Source of the DNA: Bacillus sp. HSf4 | GTDB lineage: Bacteria; Bacillota; Bacilli; Bacillales; Bacillaceae | NCBI RefSeq assembly: GCF_029537375.1 | Contig: NZ_CP120679.1 | Span: 3,577,501-3,641,500, forward strand | DNA length: 64,000 bases | Reading direction: 5' to 3' | Shown here: positions 1 to 9,233 of the stretch, one piece after another | Layout: the number at the start of each line of letters is the position of its first letter | Position numbering within the stretch: position 1 is the stretch's first letter | Translations under genes and position numbers: made by a program | The notes under the pieces: generated by a model | The model's database searches: none | What the model was told of the DNA's origin: nothing | The model's input: the letters and a program-made list of their open reading frames with translations, nothing else

Positions 1-397
1 CTGTACCGACTGTAATATATAAACAGCTGTTCAGACCTTGTGCCGCTCCTTTGGTTATTTCCCCAAGCGCGGCAGCGTTTACATCAGTCGTAAAGGAAAC
101 GGGTACACCCAGCCTTTTTTCCAGTTCGGGAATAAACGGATATGCCTTCCAGGCTAACTTCGGCGTATTGGTGATGTATCCGTATTCCTCTTTTTCTTTT
201 GCAACACATATAGGTCCAAAAGACCCTACTCCCATGGATGTGAGCTGATACTTGCTGAAAAAAGCCGTCAGCTCTCCAATCGTTTCTTCAGGCGTTTCCG
301 TCGGAATCGTCAGCCTGTCTATGATTTCTCCGTTTTCTGTTCCAACTGCACAAACAAACTTTGTGCCTCCTGCTTCTATTGCACCGTAATGTTTCAT
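1..397 (-). CDS. ROK-family sugar kinase (fructokinase-like), 3' end beyond the window
   Basis: About 132 N-terminal residues of a protein of roughly 300 are present; the rest lies left of the window. The N-terminus MKHYGAIEAGGTKF carries the glycine-rich phosphate-binding motif of ROK kinases. A TDVNAAALGE stretch near residue 105 matches the catalytic Asp region. The family phosphorylates fructose or related hexoses with ATP in the cytoplasm. A Shine-Dalgarno GGAGCCGAG lies just upstream of the ATG at 397. The sequence resembles GmuE/YdhR-type fructokinases of Bacillus. The substrate cannot be fixed from this fragment, and no sugar transporter is visible on this side of it. Confidence 0.85.
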   Translation of the reverse strand, partial: MKHYGAIEAGGTKFVCAVGTENGEIIDRLTIPTETPEETIGELTAFFSKYQLTSMGVGSFGPICVAKEKEEYGYITNTPKLAWKAYPFIPELEKRLGVPVSFTTDVNAAALGEITKGAAQGLNSCLYITVGT

Positions 398-483
398 CCT
401 CTCGGCTCCTTTTTGGTCTGTATTTTTTCACTTCTTTAATTGAATGATAAATCAGACCATTCAGGAAAGCAATCACGGGGAGC

Positions 484-2496
484 CTATTCATCCAGCATCG
501 CAGCTTCCAGATCATTCATGTACTGGCGCAGCCGATAGGCGGTTTCCCGGGAAATTTGCCGGTTTTCAAACAGGTTCTGAATCTCATTGCGGATGATTTG
601 CACAGATTTCAGCCGAATCTCTTTTTTCTGCCTTTCATAGCGCTTGTTTTCCTTATGATCAGCATCCCAGTGCTGAAGCTTCAATATGAAATGCCGATAA
701 AATGCGATGACCGACTTGGACACTTCTTTATTATCATCATTCATCTGCCTTTTGACCGCTTCAATGGCCGCTTTTGCCGTTTGCATCCTTGCTTTCCTGA
801 GCAATCCGCTGTATTGATGAGGGGACCGGCTGATGTCTTGTTTTTTGTTGTCTGCGAAAAATCTAGTCATGAGATGCCGACATTTTGTGAGTGATACACC
901 CGCTTTGAATGGATTGGAAAAGAGCAGTTCTTTTTCCTGCAGCCTTTCCTGCAGCTGATGCGCCATTTGCTCTGTCAGCTGTTTGTTTTTCCGCATCTGT
1001 TCCAGCTCCGCCTGCTCCGCTTTTAAAGCGTATACGCGGATTTTATTTTCCATCCTTCTGAGGCGCAAAAGCTGCTTTAGCGAATATTGTTCAAACCTGA
1101 GGCTCTTTATTTTGTCATTGTATTCGGATATGACGGCCAAAGCAGCGGCCCGGTTTTTTTCATTCATCTCCTCCTTTAAGGCCTTGATCGTCGTTTTCAT
1201 CAATTTTCTTCTGATACTTTGCAGCTGGCTGCCGGACGCCGGCTGCGGTTTTCTTTCTGACAGAAGCGGCAAAAAGACGCTTGCGATCAATAAGGTACTT
1301 AAAATCACGCCTGCGGCTAAAAAAATGATGAAATCGCGTTCCGGAAAAGGGCGGCCGTTCCCCAATACGAAAGGAATCGAAAATGCACCGGCCAGCGTGA
1401 CAGCGCCGCGGACTCCGGCAATCGAGATTTGCACCAGGGAGCGCAGCTTTTCCCTTTTTGAAGTTTCTTGTGTTTTGAGCCCCCAATTCCCCTGCCAAAA
1501 CAACAATAGCCAGACAAAGCGGAGAACCGTCAAAAGAAGTGTAATCAGCAAAATGTCGCTGATCACTTTCAGATTATTAAACGCTTCATCACCAAAAATG
1601 ACAGACAGCGCTTGCGGCATCTGCAAGCCGAGCAGGACGAAGACGAGACCGTTCAAGACAAACAGGATGATGCTCCATGTGCTGGACGAAACGATCTGAA
1701 GCTTGACCATCGCCGATTCGGCTCTGTCATGTTCCGCCGCATGAACGATTCCGCCCGCCACAACGGCAAGAATACCTGATACGCCGAGCTCTTCGGCCGC
1801 CAAATAAACCGCGAAAGGCGTCAATATTTGAATCAGCATATGCATTGTGACATCTTCCATCCCGAATCGGCGGAGCAAATAGCGGAACCGCAAAATGAAA
1901 AAGGAAAGAACGGCCCCGGTCAAAAGGCCGCCGATCGCAATGATGAAAAAGCTGACGACCGCCTGAGATAAGGAAAAAGCTCCTGTCACAGCGGCGGCGA
2001 TCGCAAATTTAAAAGCGACAAGCCCTGAGGCATCGTTCATTAAGCCCTCTCCCTCAAGGAGACGGATGACATCCTTGGGCAGATTGATTCGTTTCGAAAG
2101 CGCGCTGACGGCCACAACGTCTGTCGGCGACAGGATCGCGGCCAGCGAAAACGCCGCCGGCAATGAAATGTTCGGAATCAGCCAATGGATGGCATATCCC
2201 CCCAAAAGCACGGTAACAAAAACAAGGCCAAACGCAAGCAGCAGAATGGGAATCCGCAAGTTCCACAATTCATTTCTCGGAATCCTTCTTCCGTCATTAA
2301 ACAAAAGCGGAGCGATAAATAAAACGAAAAACAGCTCAGGACTGAGTGTCATCTGCAGCCCGCCCGGAAACACAGCTGCGATCATCCCCAATCCTACCTG
2401 AATCAGGGGAATCGGGATAAATGGAAGAAACCGGTGAATGATATTTGAAATCGCAATGATGGACAACAAAACCAAAACGGCGAGGAAAATGGCCAC
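484..2496 (-). CDS. nhaK: Na+(K+)/H+ antiporter, CPA1 family
   Basis: This is a 670-residue cation/proton antiporter with about 12 hydrophobic segments in residues 1-410 and a long basic, coiled, cytoplasmic C-terminal domain. Family-typical motifs include [15 protein letters not shown] (an ND pair in the membrane core) and [13 protein letters not shown]. It would exchange Na+ or K+ for H+ across the plasma membrane. The GTG start at 2496 is chosen because CAGGAGGTG lies 5-10 nt upstream and the resulting length equals B. subtilis NhaK (YvgP) as I recall it. An upstream ATG in frame at 2580 lacks comparable support. It is divergent from the aminotransferase gene, with about 140 nt between them. 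Confidence 0.92.
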   Translation of the reverse strand: MAIFLAVLVLLSIIAISNIIHRFLPFIPIPLIQVGLGMIAAVFPGGLQMTLSPELFFVLFIAPLLFNDGRRIPRNELWNLRIPILLLAFGLVFVTVLLGGYAIHWLIPNISLPAAFSLAAILSPTDVVAVSALSKRINLPKDVIRLLEGEGLMNDASGLVAFKFAIAAAVTGAFSLSQAVVSFFIIAIGGLLTGAVLSFFILRFRYLLRRFGMEDVTMHMLIQILTPFAVYLAAEELGVSGILAVVAGGIVHAAEHDRAESAMVKLQIVSSSTWSIILFVLNGLVFVLLGLQMPQALSVIFGDEAFNNLKVISDILLITLLLTVLRFVWLLLFWQGNWGLKTQETSKREKLRSLVQISIAGVRGAVTLAGAFSIPFVLGNGRPFPERDFIIFLAAGVILSTLLIASVFLPLLSERKPQPASGSQLQSIRRKLMKTTIKALKEEMNEKNRAAALAVISEYNDKIKSLRFEQYSLKQLLRLRRMENKIRVYALKAEQAELEQMRKNKQLTEQMAHQLQERLQEKELLFSNPFKAGVSLTKCRHLMTRFFADNKKQDISRSPHQYSGLLRKARMQTAKAAIEAVKRQMNDDNKEVSKSVIAFYRHFILKLQHWDADHKENKRYERQKKEIRLKSVQIIRNEIQNLFENRQISRETAYRLRQYMNDLEAAMLDE

Positions 2497-2638
2497 TGGT
2501 GCACCTCCTGGCTGCTCCTGAACATATCTCTTATGTGTTCTTCTTTGTTCAGTATTGATGAAATCAAGGAACATATACATGCGATCGGAAAAGAGGTGTT
2601 GTCGCAGGTGAAAACGAAGTGTTACCCGAGGAGGGAAA

Positions 2639-3790
2639 ATGATGGAGCATCCTTACCATATCTATCGCGCTTTGTTTCCTGTATTAACAAAATACGTCCA
2701 CCTTGCCGCCTGCTCGGGAGGCGCTTTAGCGCTGCCTGTAGCAAGGGCAATCGAGAAATATCACAGCACACTGCTTGAAACAGGTGCGAATTGGCAGGCG
2801 CACCTTGCAAAGATGGAGGAAGCGAAAGAGAAGTTCGCCCGGCTGATCGGGGCGGAAATAGACGAGATCGCCGTTGTGCCATCCGTTTCCGACGCGGTTT
2901 CCGCTATTGCCGTTTCCCTGCCCGAACATCCCAAAAGGCGCCAGATTGCTTTCACTGACCTTGACTTCCCTGCCATCGGCCAGATTTGGCTCGCTCAAGA
3001 CCGCTTTAACCATCATCTGACTGTGATACACAGTCAAGACGGGATGATTCGCACAGAGCAATACGAAAAAGAAATCAACGATCAGACGCTTTTGACTTGT
3101 GTCCCGCATGTCTCTTATTGCAATGGCGTAAAACAAAGCTTGACAGAGATAGCGGAAATCGTTCATCACAAAGGCTCGCTTTTGTTTGTTGATGCCTATC
3201 AATCGGCAGGACATATTCCGATACATGTCAAAGACATGAAAATCGATATGCTTGCCGCTGGTACCCGAAAATATATGCTCGGCATCCCGGGAACGGCGTT
3301 CTTGTATGTCAGACGCGAACTTTGCGAACAGTTGAGGCCAAAATTAACCGGGTGGTTTGGAAAGAGCCGGCCGTCTTCCTTTGATTTGCTCCATTCAGGC
3401 TTTGCAGAGGGGGCTAAACGTTTTGAGACCGGAACACCATCATTCATCGGCCTTTATGCGGCTGATGCGGCGCTAAAGCTCTTGCTTGAGGCCGGGCCGG
3501 AAGAGATCGAAGCTTATTTGCAAAAGCTTGCCCGATTTTCTTTGCAGTACGGCGCTGATAAAGGCTTGCAGATCATCGGGCCTCAAAACCTTCATAACAG
3601 ATCGAGCCTGGCCTCATTCCGCGTCAAAGATGCGACGCAGATCGAAGCGCTGCTCAGAGAAAAAAATATCATCACATCAGCAAGAAATGGAGCGGTTCGA
3701 ATCGCCCCCCATTTTTATAATACGAAAGAGGACATCGCGCACGCAGTCGATGAGCTGGCCGCATTGATTCATCGCCGTACTTTAAAATAG
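2639..3790 (+). CDS. Class V aminotransferase / cysteine desulfurase-like PLP enzyme
   Basis: This 383-residue protein has fold-type I PLP architecture. [12 protein letters not shown] around residue 180-192 supplies the Asp that contacts the pyridine ring. [13 protein letters not shown] around residue 205-218 contains the probable Schiff-base lysine. The pattern fits the isopenicillin N epimerase / selenocysteine lyase-like branch rather than IscS or NifS, because no long active-site Cys loop is evident. The SD GAGGAGGG precedes two consecutive ATGs (2639 and 2642), and either could start the protein. It stands alone, divergent from nhaK, so its substrate is unknown. Cysteine desulfurase, kynureninase-like or epimerase activity all remain possible. 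Confidence 0.8.
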   Translation: MMEHPYHIYRALFPVLTKYVHLAACSGGALALPVARAIEKYHSTLLETGANWQAHLAKMEEAKEKFARLIGAEIDEIAVVPSVSDAVSAIAVSLPEHPKRRQIAFTDLDFPAIGQIWLAQDRFNHHLTVIHSQDGMIRTEQYEKEINDQTLLTCVPHVSYCNGVKQSLTEIAEIVHHKGSLLFVDAYQSAGHIPIHVKDMKIDMLAAGTRKYMLGIPGTAFLYVRRELCEQLRPKLTGWFGKSRPSSFDLLHSGFAEGAKRFETGTPSFIGLYAADAALKLLLEAGPEEIEAYLQKLARFSLQYGADKGLQIIGPQNLHNRSSLASFRVKDATQIEALLREKNIITSARNGAVRIAPHFYNTKEDIAHAVDELAALIHRRTLK

Positions 3791-3849
3791 ACAGATTAGG
3801 ATTTTTTACTTAAACTATTAGCAAACATTTCATCAAGGAATGAGATATA

Positions 3850-4260
3850 TTGAAGCGTTATGTCAACGAGGACTTAGAAGAGATGAAAAAGACACACCGC
3901 CGCAAAGTTTTATTTACACTGTTGGCCGTTATCCTTGCAGCAGGCATTCCCATCAGCTATATCGTATACACCCATTTTTACTCGATGAACCACTTGCCGA
4001 AGGGTGAATGGATTGAATCCTCCACATCTCCAAATCAAAAATACAAATTGGATATCTACAGAGTAAAAAAAATCGGGGCAGCCAACGGGTATTCAATCAG
4101 AGCCGAAGTGACAACAGTCTCGACCGGCAAACGGAGAAATTTGTACTGGGGGAAGCAAGAATACGAGGCGAATGTCAAATGGAAAGACCGCCGCCATGTG
4201 TCGATTAATAACAAGGTGCTCGACGTCCGTACAGATACATATGATTGGCGAAGAGAGTGA
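3850..4260 (+). CDS. DUF5412-like small membrane-anchored protein
   Basis: This 136-residue protein has a charged N-terminus, one transmembrane helix at about residues 20-42 (LFTLLAVILAAGIPISYIVY) and a C-terminal extracytoplasmic part with alternating beta-type sequence. Motifs such as GEWIESSTSPNQKYKLDIY and the final KWKDRRHVSINN resemble DUF5412 proteins found in Bacillus. The start is a TTG at 3850, with AAGGA about 9 nt upstream. Its stop codon abuts the stop of the convergent helD gene. Function is unknown. Confidence 0.65.
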   Translation: MKRYVNEDLEEMKKTHRRKVLFTLLAVILAAGIPISYIVYTHFYSMNHLPKGEWIESSTSPNQKYKLDIYRVKKIGAANGYSIRAEVTTVSTGKRRNLYWGKQEYEANVKWKDRRHVSINNKVLDVRTDTYDWRRE

Positions 4261-4276
4261 TCATGTCACTCTCTTC
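4250..4276. terminator. Hairpin spanning both stop codons of convergent genes
   Basis: The arms GAAGAGAGTGA (4250-4260) and TCACTCTCTTC (4266-4276) form a perfect 11-bp stem with a 5-nt loop. It covers the last codons of both the upstream plus-strand gene and helD. There is no clear T-run on either side, so it is only a possible shared terminator or RNA end protector. Confidence 0.4.
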
Positions 4277-6597
4277 AGCGTGTACAACCGGTCTGGAACA
4301 TCTTTTAAAAACGGACTTTCCTCTCCAAGCGAAAAAAGCCGGAGCTCATGCATCGCTCTTGTACAGGCGGTATAAAACAGCGTCCGCTCGCTTTCCCGCC
4401 AATATCGTTTTTCCGAGCTGTCATAAAGGATGACGGCGTCAAACTCAATCCCTTTTGCCAAGTAGACGGGGATGACAATCACGCCTTTTTGGAATGTGCG
4501 TGTTTCTTTATCAATCAGCTTCAGCTCTGTCTGCTTTTGCAGATGCTTTGCCGCTTCTCTGCATTCCTGAACCGTTTTACAGATGACCGCGATCGTCTCC
4601 CGTCCTTCATTTTGAAGGGACGCAATGCAGGACGCGATCCTTTCATGATGCAGAGAGGCATCATCCGAAACCGTCAGCACCGGTTTTACACCGCTGCGGT
4701 TGAACGCCTCGATCTCTCCGGCGCCCTTGAGCAGCCGCTTTGTAAACTCGACGATCTCCTTAGTCGATCTGTAGCTTCGCATCAGCCTGACCATCTCCAT
4801 TTTCTCCCCCTCAAACACGCCTTCTGAAAGGAGCTCTTTTTGATCGGGGGTATGGGCAAAAATCGCCTGATGAAAGTCGCCTAGAATCGTCATTTTGCTT
4901 GCAGAGAACATCTCCTTTAAAAAAGCCAGCTGAAACGGCGAGTAATCCTGCGCTTCATCGATAAACACATGGCGGATCGCGGTATTTTTCTCCCTTTCCT
5001 TCATTTTGTTTTTCAAGTATAAAAAAGGAACGGCATCTTCATACGGAAGCCGGCTGAAGCGAAAGGTTTCCGCCGTATATTCGCAAATGCTTCTCCAGCC
5101 TTCCGGACGGCAGGCTCCACCGTGCCAGTCTGAAAAAAGCTGCAAGTATGTTCTCTTGAAATCAATGAAGCCCAAAGCCTTTACCGCTTGCTTCAGCGGT
5201 TTGAATTCCCTTTCGACAATGATTTTTGCAAGCAGCTTCTGCTCTCTTTCATAATCATCAAAGGTGTCTCCGGCAAATTTCCGCTCTTTTTGCAGCTGCT
5301 GATAGACTTGCAAATATTCCTCTTTATCCAGCAGCTCGCTTTTTTCAAGAGGCCAGTCTTTTTTTCTTTCTTGCTGTTCTTCTTTTTTCAACACCGACAA
5401 GAGCCATTTCGCTGTCATTTCAATTCGCTGCGGAAGCGGGGTTGAGGCGTCGAACGTTTGAAAATAATCGTGAATTTGCTCAGCGGACACCATTTTGCTG
5501 CCGCGGAACACGATATGTTTAAACAATATATTTCCTTTTGCCAAAAATCGCGCATAATCATCAATCAAGGTTTTGAAGGCAAGGCTTGATTTATACTCAA
5601 TCGCTCTCTGCCGAATCCGGCCGTCCTCGCGTTCTGCAGCCGTCAGACAAAACTCCAATTGATCGAACGGCGTTTCACAAGATATCTGCTTTCCGAGCTG
5701 GCGTGTTACATACTCCTGGAATGTCGTCTGCTGAATGTTTTCTTCCCCGAGCTCAGGCAGGACATTGGCAACATAGCTGTTAAAAAGAAGGTTCGGCGAA
5801 AAAAGAAGCATTTGATTGGATTCGATCCGTCCGCGTCCGCGGTACAGCAAATAGGCCGCCCGCTGCAGCGCCGCCGACGTTTTACCGCTTCCCGCCGCTC
5901 CCTGAACAATTAAATAACGGCTTTTTTCATTGCGGATGATCTGGTTTTGCTCTTTCTGAATCGTGGCGACAATGCTTTTCATCCGGGTATTGGCCTGGTT
6001 CCCCAGCACCTCCTGCAGCATTTCATCACCAATCGCCATATCTGTATTAAACATCGCTTTCAGCCGCCCGTTTTTGATGAGAAACTGCCTTTTCAGCTCG
6101 ACCGTCCCGCTTATCGTCTCTTCCGGAACCTCATATTGGGCGGGTCCGGGCGGATAGTTGTAAAACAAGCTGGAAATCGGTGCCCGCCAGTCGTATATCA
6201 AAAATTGCTCTTCCTTCTCATCCATCAGTGAACTGAGCCCGATATAAACAGATTCAACCTGTTCCTCCCCATCCTCTAAAAAATCGACGCGGCCAAAATA
6301 CGGCGATTCCTTCACTTTTAAGAGTTTTTTCAATTGGCTGTAAAACTGCTTATGGCTTCTTTCCCTTTCTGACAAAATCCCCGCCTGCTGTTGAATGCTT
6401 GAGAATGTTTCGGCCGTTTCAATGTCATCAGCCAGGTTCAAGGAGACATCATCCCAAAAGTTTTTTCTTAAACCGATGATATCCTCCTTTAAGCCGCCGG
6501 TCTTCTCCTTTAGAGAATGAAGCTTTTGCTCCAATTCTTTTAAAACGAGTCCAATTCGTTTTTCTTCTTCAAGCCATTCTTGATTGGCCTCCTGCAT
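4261..6597 (-). CDS. helD: RNA polymerase-recycling helicase-like ATPase HelD
   Basis: This 778-residue superfamily 1 helicase-like protein starts with a long charged coiled-coil arm at residues 1-75, typical of HelD. Walker A GAAGSGKTSAALQRAAYLL lies near residue 235 and the DEAQDYSP Walker B motif near residue 550. C-terminal motifs include VYLAKGIEFDAVILYD and TACTRAMHEL. HelD removes stalled RNA polymerase from DNA in an ATP-dependent way. The ATG at 6597 is preferred over the GTG at 6606 because AGGGAG is 8 nt upstream of it. Length agrees with B. subtilis YvgS (about 774), and it keeps the position next to yvgT. Confidence 0.93.
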   Translation of the reverse strand: MQEANQEWLEEEKRIGLVLKELEQKLHSLKEKTGGLKEDIIGLRKNFWDDVSLNLADDIETAETFSSIQQQAGILSERERSHKQFYSQLKKLLKVKESPYFGRVDFLEDGEEQVESVYIGLSSLMDEKEEQFLIYDWRAPISSLFYNYPPGPAQYEVPEETISGTVELKRQFLIKNGRLKAMFNTDMAIGDEMLQEVLGNQANTRMKSIVATIQKEQNQIIRNEKSRYLIVQGAAGSGKTSAALQRAAYLLYRGRGRIESNQMLLFSPNLLFNSYVANVLPELGEENIQQTTFQEYVTRQLGKQISCETPFDQLEFCLTAAEREDGRIRQRAIEYKSSLAFKTLIDDYARFLAKGNILFKHIVFRGSKMVSAEQIHDYFQTFDASTPLPQRIEMTAKWLLSVLKKEEQQERKKDWPLEKSELLDKEEYLQVYQQLQKERKFAGDTFDDYEREQKLLAKIIVEREFKPLKQAVKALGFIDFKRTYLQLFSDWHGGACRPEGWRSICEYTAETFRFSRLPYEDAVPFLYLKNKMKEREKNTAIRHVFIDEAQDYSPFQLAFLKEMFSASKMTILGDFHQAIFAHTPDQKELLSEGVFEGEKMEMVRLMRSYRSTKEIVEFTKRLLKGAGEIEAFNRSGVKPVLTVSDDASLHHERIASCIASLQNEGRETIAVICKTVQECREAAKHLQKQTELKLIDKETRTFQKGVIVIPVYLAKGIEFDAVILYDSSEKRYWRESERTLFYTACTRAMHELRLFSLGEESPFLKDVPDRLYTLKRVT

Positions 6598-6726
6598 CAA
6601 AATCACTCCCTAAAAAGATTTGACATTGAAAAATATCCGTGATAAAATAAATATGGATAAAAATATAAAAAATGATATTTTGTGTTAAAACACACTTCAT
6701 CTTATCATATCAGCGTGAATGAAAGC

Positions 6727-6774
6727 AACAGAAAAACCGATTTTTCATTGATTTGAAAAATCGGTTTTTCTGTT
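6727..6774. repeat. Long perfect palindrome, possible terminator or attenuator
   Basis: Positions 6727-6745 are exactly complementary to 6756-6774. Extending inward gives a 21-bp stem with a TTGATT loop. The core is GAAAAACCGATTTTT on the left and its complement on the right. It sits in the 356-nt gap between helD (leftward) and the orphan membrane protein gene (rightward). No long T-run follows outside the stem, although the stem itself is T-rich. Confidence 0.6.
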
Positions 6775-6909
6775 ATGGTTATCAGAAGACATAAGACCAT
6801 CTTAATACCAGCATGTTTCCTCTTTAAACACAATTACCTGTATAATTTTCCAATTTCTTTTCAAGGTTACTAACACCTATTCACGGGAATATTCGACATT
6901 GTTAAAGAA

Positions 6910-6918
6910 TGTTATAAT
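6910..6918 (+). promoter_or_regulatory. Extended -10 promoter for the orphan membrane protein gene
   Basis: TGTTATAAT matches the TGnTATAAT extended -10 of SigA. Predicted transcription starts near 6925. A weak -35 candidate TCGACA lies at 6893-6898. The position makes an ATG at 6924 unusable and supports the TTG at 6954 as the start codon. Confidence 0.6.
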
Positions 6919-6953
6919 GATCAATGTTTAATCTTGGCTTAGGAGAGAATAAA

Positions 6954-7763
6954 TTGGATAAAATGATTTATGATGCGGTCAATACTTTAACCGGGAATGA
7001 CACTTTATTAGGGATAACCATAACATGTTTTTTTATATTTACGATATGGTTAAGTCGACAAACCAAGACTATTTACGAGAATGAGAAAGAACTTAGGAAA
7101 ACTCAAAGAGAACAAAGCTTACATATTTTTTCTGAAATCATAGAGCAGTACCATCTTATTGAATCAGGAGATACCATCGAAAAAGAAAAGGCTTTTTTGG
7201 CATTTATAGAAACAAAATTGCCTTTACTCGATTTCAAATCGTATATAAATATCAGAAATATTTTGGATGATGAGGAAAATTGCAAACCAAAAAGAATAAA
7301 AAAGGAGATTGTTAAGGCTACTAAACTGATAAAAATTCATGAAAATACACTTTACAGTGAGAGTATTTTAGAAACCTTCACTCGAATGTTTTCGATCTTA
7401 AAAGATTCATTTATACCTCCGATTATTTCTGTTATTGCAGTTTTGTATTTAACTTTAGCAACTGTGTTATCAGGTGATTTTTGGGGCGAAACAAAACTGG
7501 TAGCTGCAATCATTCTTGTATTATTACTCATTGCATGTTTTGATGATATTCTCGAAAAAAGACGGGTTTTAGTGAATAGAAAATCGGTTTTCATCTTGCT
7601 TTTTTCTGTCTACTTACCTTTGATATTATTATTTTCAATCCCCACGTCATATCATAGAGCTTTAGTTATTTCTTTTATTTACAGTATACTTGGTATATTG
7701 ATTTTTATTGGAATAAATATATATAAAGAAATAAAATCACCTCAAAACAGGAATAGAACTTAA
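6954..7763 (+). CDS. Unrecognised AT-rich membrane protein
   Basis: This 269-residue protein is not one I recognise. It has an N-terminal transmembrane segment (about residues 14-30, ITITCFFIFTIWL), then a charged helical cytoplasmic stretch of about 110 residues rich in Lys/Glu. A C-terminal block of four hydrophobic segments follows at about 140-255. The layout recalls phage-abortive or membrane-sensor proteins, but no motif decides it. The TTG start at 6954 follows AGGAGAG with 6-nt spacing. Base composition is visibly more AT-rich than both neighbours and the gene is isolated between convergent or divergent units, so recent acquisition is likely. Confidence 0.75.
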   Translation: MDKMIYDAVNTLTGNDTLLGITITCFFIFTIWLSRQTKTIYENEKELRKTQREQSLHIFSEIIEQYHLIESGDTIEKEKAFLAFIETKLPLLDFKSYINIRNILDDEENCKPKRIKKEIVKATKLIKIHENTLYSESILETFTRMFSILKDSFIPPIISVIAVLYLTLATVLSGDFWGETKLVAAIILVLLLIACFDDILEKRRVLVNRKSVFILLFSVYLPLILLFSIPTSYHRALVISFIYSILGILIFIGINIYKEIKSPQNRNRT

Positions 7764-7824
7764 GCGTTCACTTTGATGTAGACAGCTTCAATCATTCACT
7801 TTCGCTCGGAATAAATTAATCATA

Positions 7825-7854
7825 AAATACCATCCGTGATCACGGATGGTATTT
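7825..7854. terminator. Bidirectional terminator-like palindrome
   Basis: AAATACCATCCGTGA (7825-7839) is followed directly by its complement (7840-7854), a perfect 30-nt palindrome. It lies between the convergent orphan gene and yvgT, with A/T-rich ends on both strands, and probably ends both transcripts. Confidence 0.7.
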
Positions 7855-7856
7855 GT

Positions 7857-8465
7857 TCAGCCGTTCGACCTGAGCGATCGGTTCGGCAGCTTCCAGTTAA
7901 ACATATAGGAGCATACTCTGCAGGCCACAAGCACGGCAAACAGCATATACAATGTGAGAGGCTTCTCCGCCCAGCCCATTCCGATCACCAATCCGCCTAA
8001 AGCGGCCCACACGGCGTAAATTTCCGTTTTCAGAACAAGCGGCTTGCGCCCGGCCAATAGATCCCTGATCATTCCGCCGCCGCTTCCCGTGAGAACCGCA
8101 GCAACGATCACCGCACTGACCGGATGGTTCATGTGTACGGCATATAACGCCCCTTGGATCGCAAACGCGGATAATCCGATCGCATCTGAAAAGCTTCCCC
8201 ATATCTTCCAGTGCTTCAACAGCAGCTTCGGAAACAAAAAGACAAACGTAATCGAAATAAGAGCGATTTGAAACAGGGCTCCCTGCTCCCAGAGAGCGGA
8301 CACGGGGACTCCGATCAGCAGATTTCTGATCGCGCCGCCTCCGAAGGCGGTGACAATTCCCAAAATATAAACTCCTAAAATATCATACTCTTCTTCCATT
8401 GCGACGATCGCCCCGCTGATCGCAAAAGCGATCGTTCCGATGATGCTCAACGCTTCCCAAGCCAT
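7857..8465 (-). CDS. yvgT: TRIC/UPF0126 family membrane channel protein YvgT
   Basis: This 202-residue protein has seven hydrophobic segments arranged as two three-helix repeats plus one. The repeat signatures AFGGGAIRNLLIG (near residue 40) and TGSGGGMIRDLLAG (near residue 125) are the glycine-rich kinks of the UPF0126/TRIC family. Prokaryotic TRIC proteins are trimeric monovalent cation channels; the role in Bacillus is not established. It ends in the palindrome shared with the convergent gene and sits next to helD, as in B. subtilis. Confidence 0.88.
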   Translation of the reverse strand: MAWEALSIIGTIAFAISGAIVAMEEEYDILGVYILGIVTAFGGGAIRNLLIGVPVSALWEQGALFQIALISITFVFLFPKLLLKHWKIWGSFSDAIGLSAFAIQGALYAVHMNHPVSAVIVAAVLTGSGGGMIRDLLAGRKPLVLKTEIYAVWAALGGLVIGMGWAEKPLTLYMLFAVLVACRVCSYMFNWKLPNRSLRSNG

Positions 8466-8590
8466 CTAAGGTGTCCTCCATACTCATCTTCAATCTTTTT
8501 GATTTTATAACTTCTCAATCATTTAAATCAACCCTGTGAAACAAAATGTCTTATAATAAAAAAACGACCTATTTTTGGAGAGCAAAAAAC

Positions 8591-9144
8591 ATGGAACAGG
8601 GAATCATCATCGAAAAAGCAAAAGTCTCCTAAGGCGAAGGATTTTGCAGCGGAAAAAGAGAAGCTCAGCCATGTCTGCGGAACATTGTTTCTCGCAATCG
8701 AACACATCGGCAGCACCGCTGTTCCCGGCCTTGCCGCAAAGCCGGTCCCTCGATATCATGGCCGGCGTCAAGCGCCTTGATGATGCTGAACGCTTGATTG
8801 AACCGCTGCAAAAGCTGGGCTATGAACATGTCATACACGAAGCATTTCCGGCAATGCGCTTTTTTCGAAAAGGAAAATGGCAGGCCGGCACACACCATCT
8901 GGATATTTATGTTTTTCAGAGCGAAGAGTGGAAAAATCAGCTGAAATTCCGAAATGAATGAAGAAAGGACCCAAGGACGAGGCGAGCCTATGAATCATTG
9001 AAAAAAGATTTGGCCCGCCGCTTTCCATATACCTCTTACACAAAGGGAAAAGAACCATTCATTAGAGCGGTCAGGCAAAAGCAAAACATCAGGAATAAAC
9101 GAAAGGAGCATGTTGCATGTTTAAAAAGACAAAACAAAAATTGA
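8591..9144 (+). pseudogene. Decayed GrpB/UPF0157-family gene with several frameshifts
   Basis: Conceptual joining of frames gives MEQGII, then LFLAIEHIGSTAVPGLAAKP, LDIMAGVKRLDDAERLIEPL, GTHHLDIYVFQSEEWKN and YESLKKDLARRFPY. This is the full order of conserved blocks of GrpB-family nucleotidyltransferase-like proteins (about 170 residues). One frame change occurs at about 8750, where an extra C in the GTCCCTCGAT run separates AAKPV from LDIMAG. Another occurs near 8955-8965. The start region around 8620 is also scrambled. No single frame covers more than part of the domain, so the gene is presumably inactive. Confidence 0.8.
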
Positions 9145-9209
9145 TCACGATTGCGATTGCGTTCATCATGGCTGTCTTATTGTATTATTATGTGCAAATG
9201 ACAAAGTAA
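9117..9209 (+). CDS. 30-residue single-span membrane peptide
   Basis: The ATG at 9117 follows AAAGGAG with 8-nt spacing. The product has a basic N-terminus (MFKKTKQKL), one hydrophobic segment (ITIAIAFIMAVLLYYY) and a short tail ending QMTK. It overlaps the 3' remnant of the GrpB pseudogene in another frame. Size, start signal and composition fit a genuine small membrane protein, but I cannot name a family. Confidence 0.5.
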   Translation: MFKKTKQKLITIAIAFIMAVLLYYYVQMTK

Positions 9210-9210
9210 A

Positions 9211-9233
9211 TAAGACCGCAAAAACCGGTCTTA
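9211..9233. terminator. Hairpin between small ORF and acetyltransferase
   Basis: TAAGACCG (9211-9218) pairs with CGGTCTTA (9226-9233). It overlaps the stop codon of the leftward acetyltransferase gene and follows the small ORF stop. It is probably a shared terminator; only the leftward side has a T-containing tail. Confidence 0.5.

Noticed and set aside
983..1699. 238-codon open frame on the plus strand
   Set aside because: It lies entirely antisense to nhaK, has no ribosome-binding site and a composition typical of the complement of a membrane-protein gene.
4348..4827. 159-codon open frame antisense to helD
   Set aside because: Shadow of helD. The encoded sequence is Cys/Phe-rich without any domain, and helD motifs on the other strand are complete.
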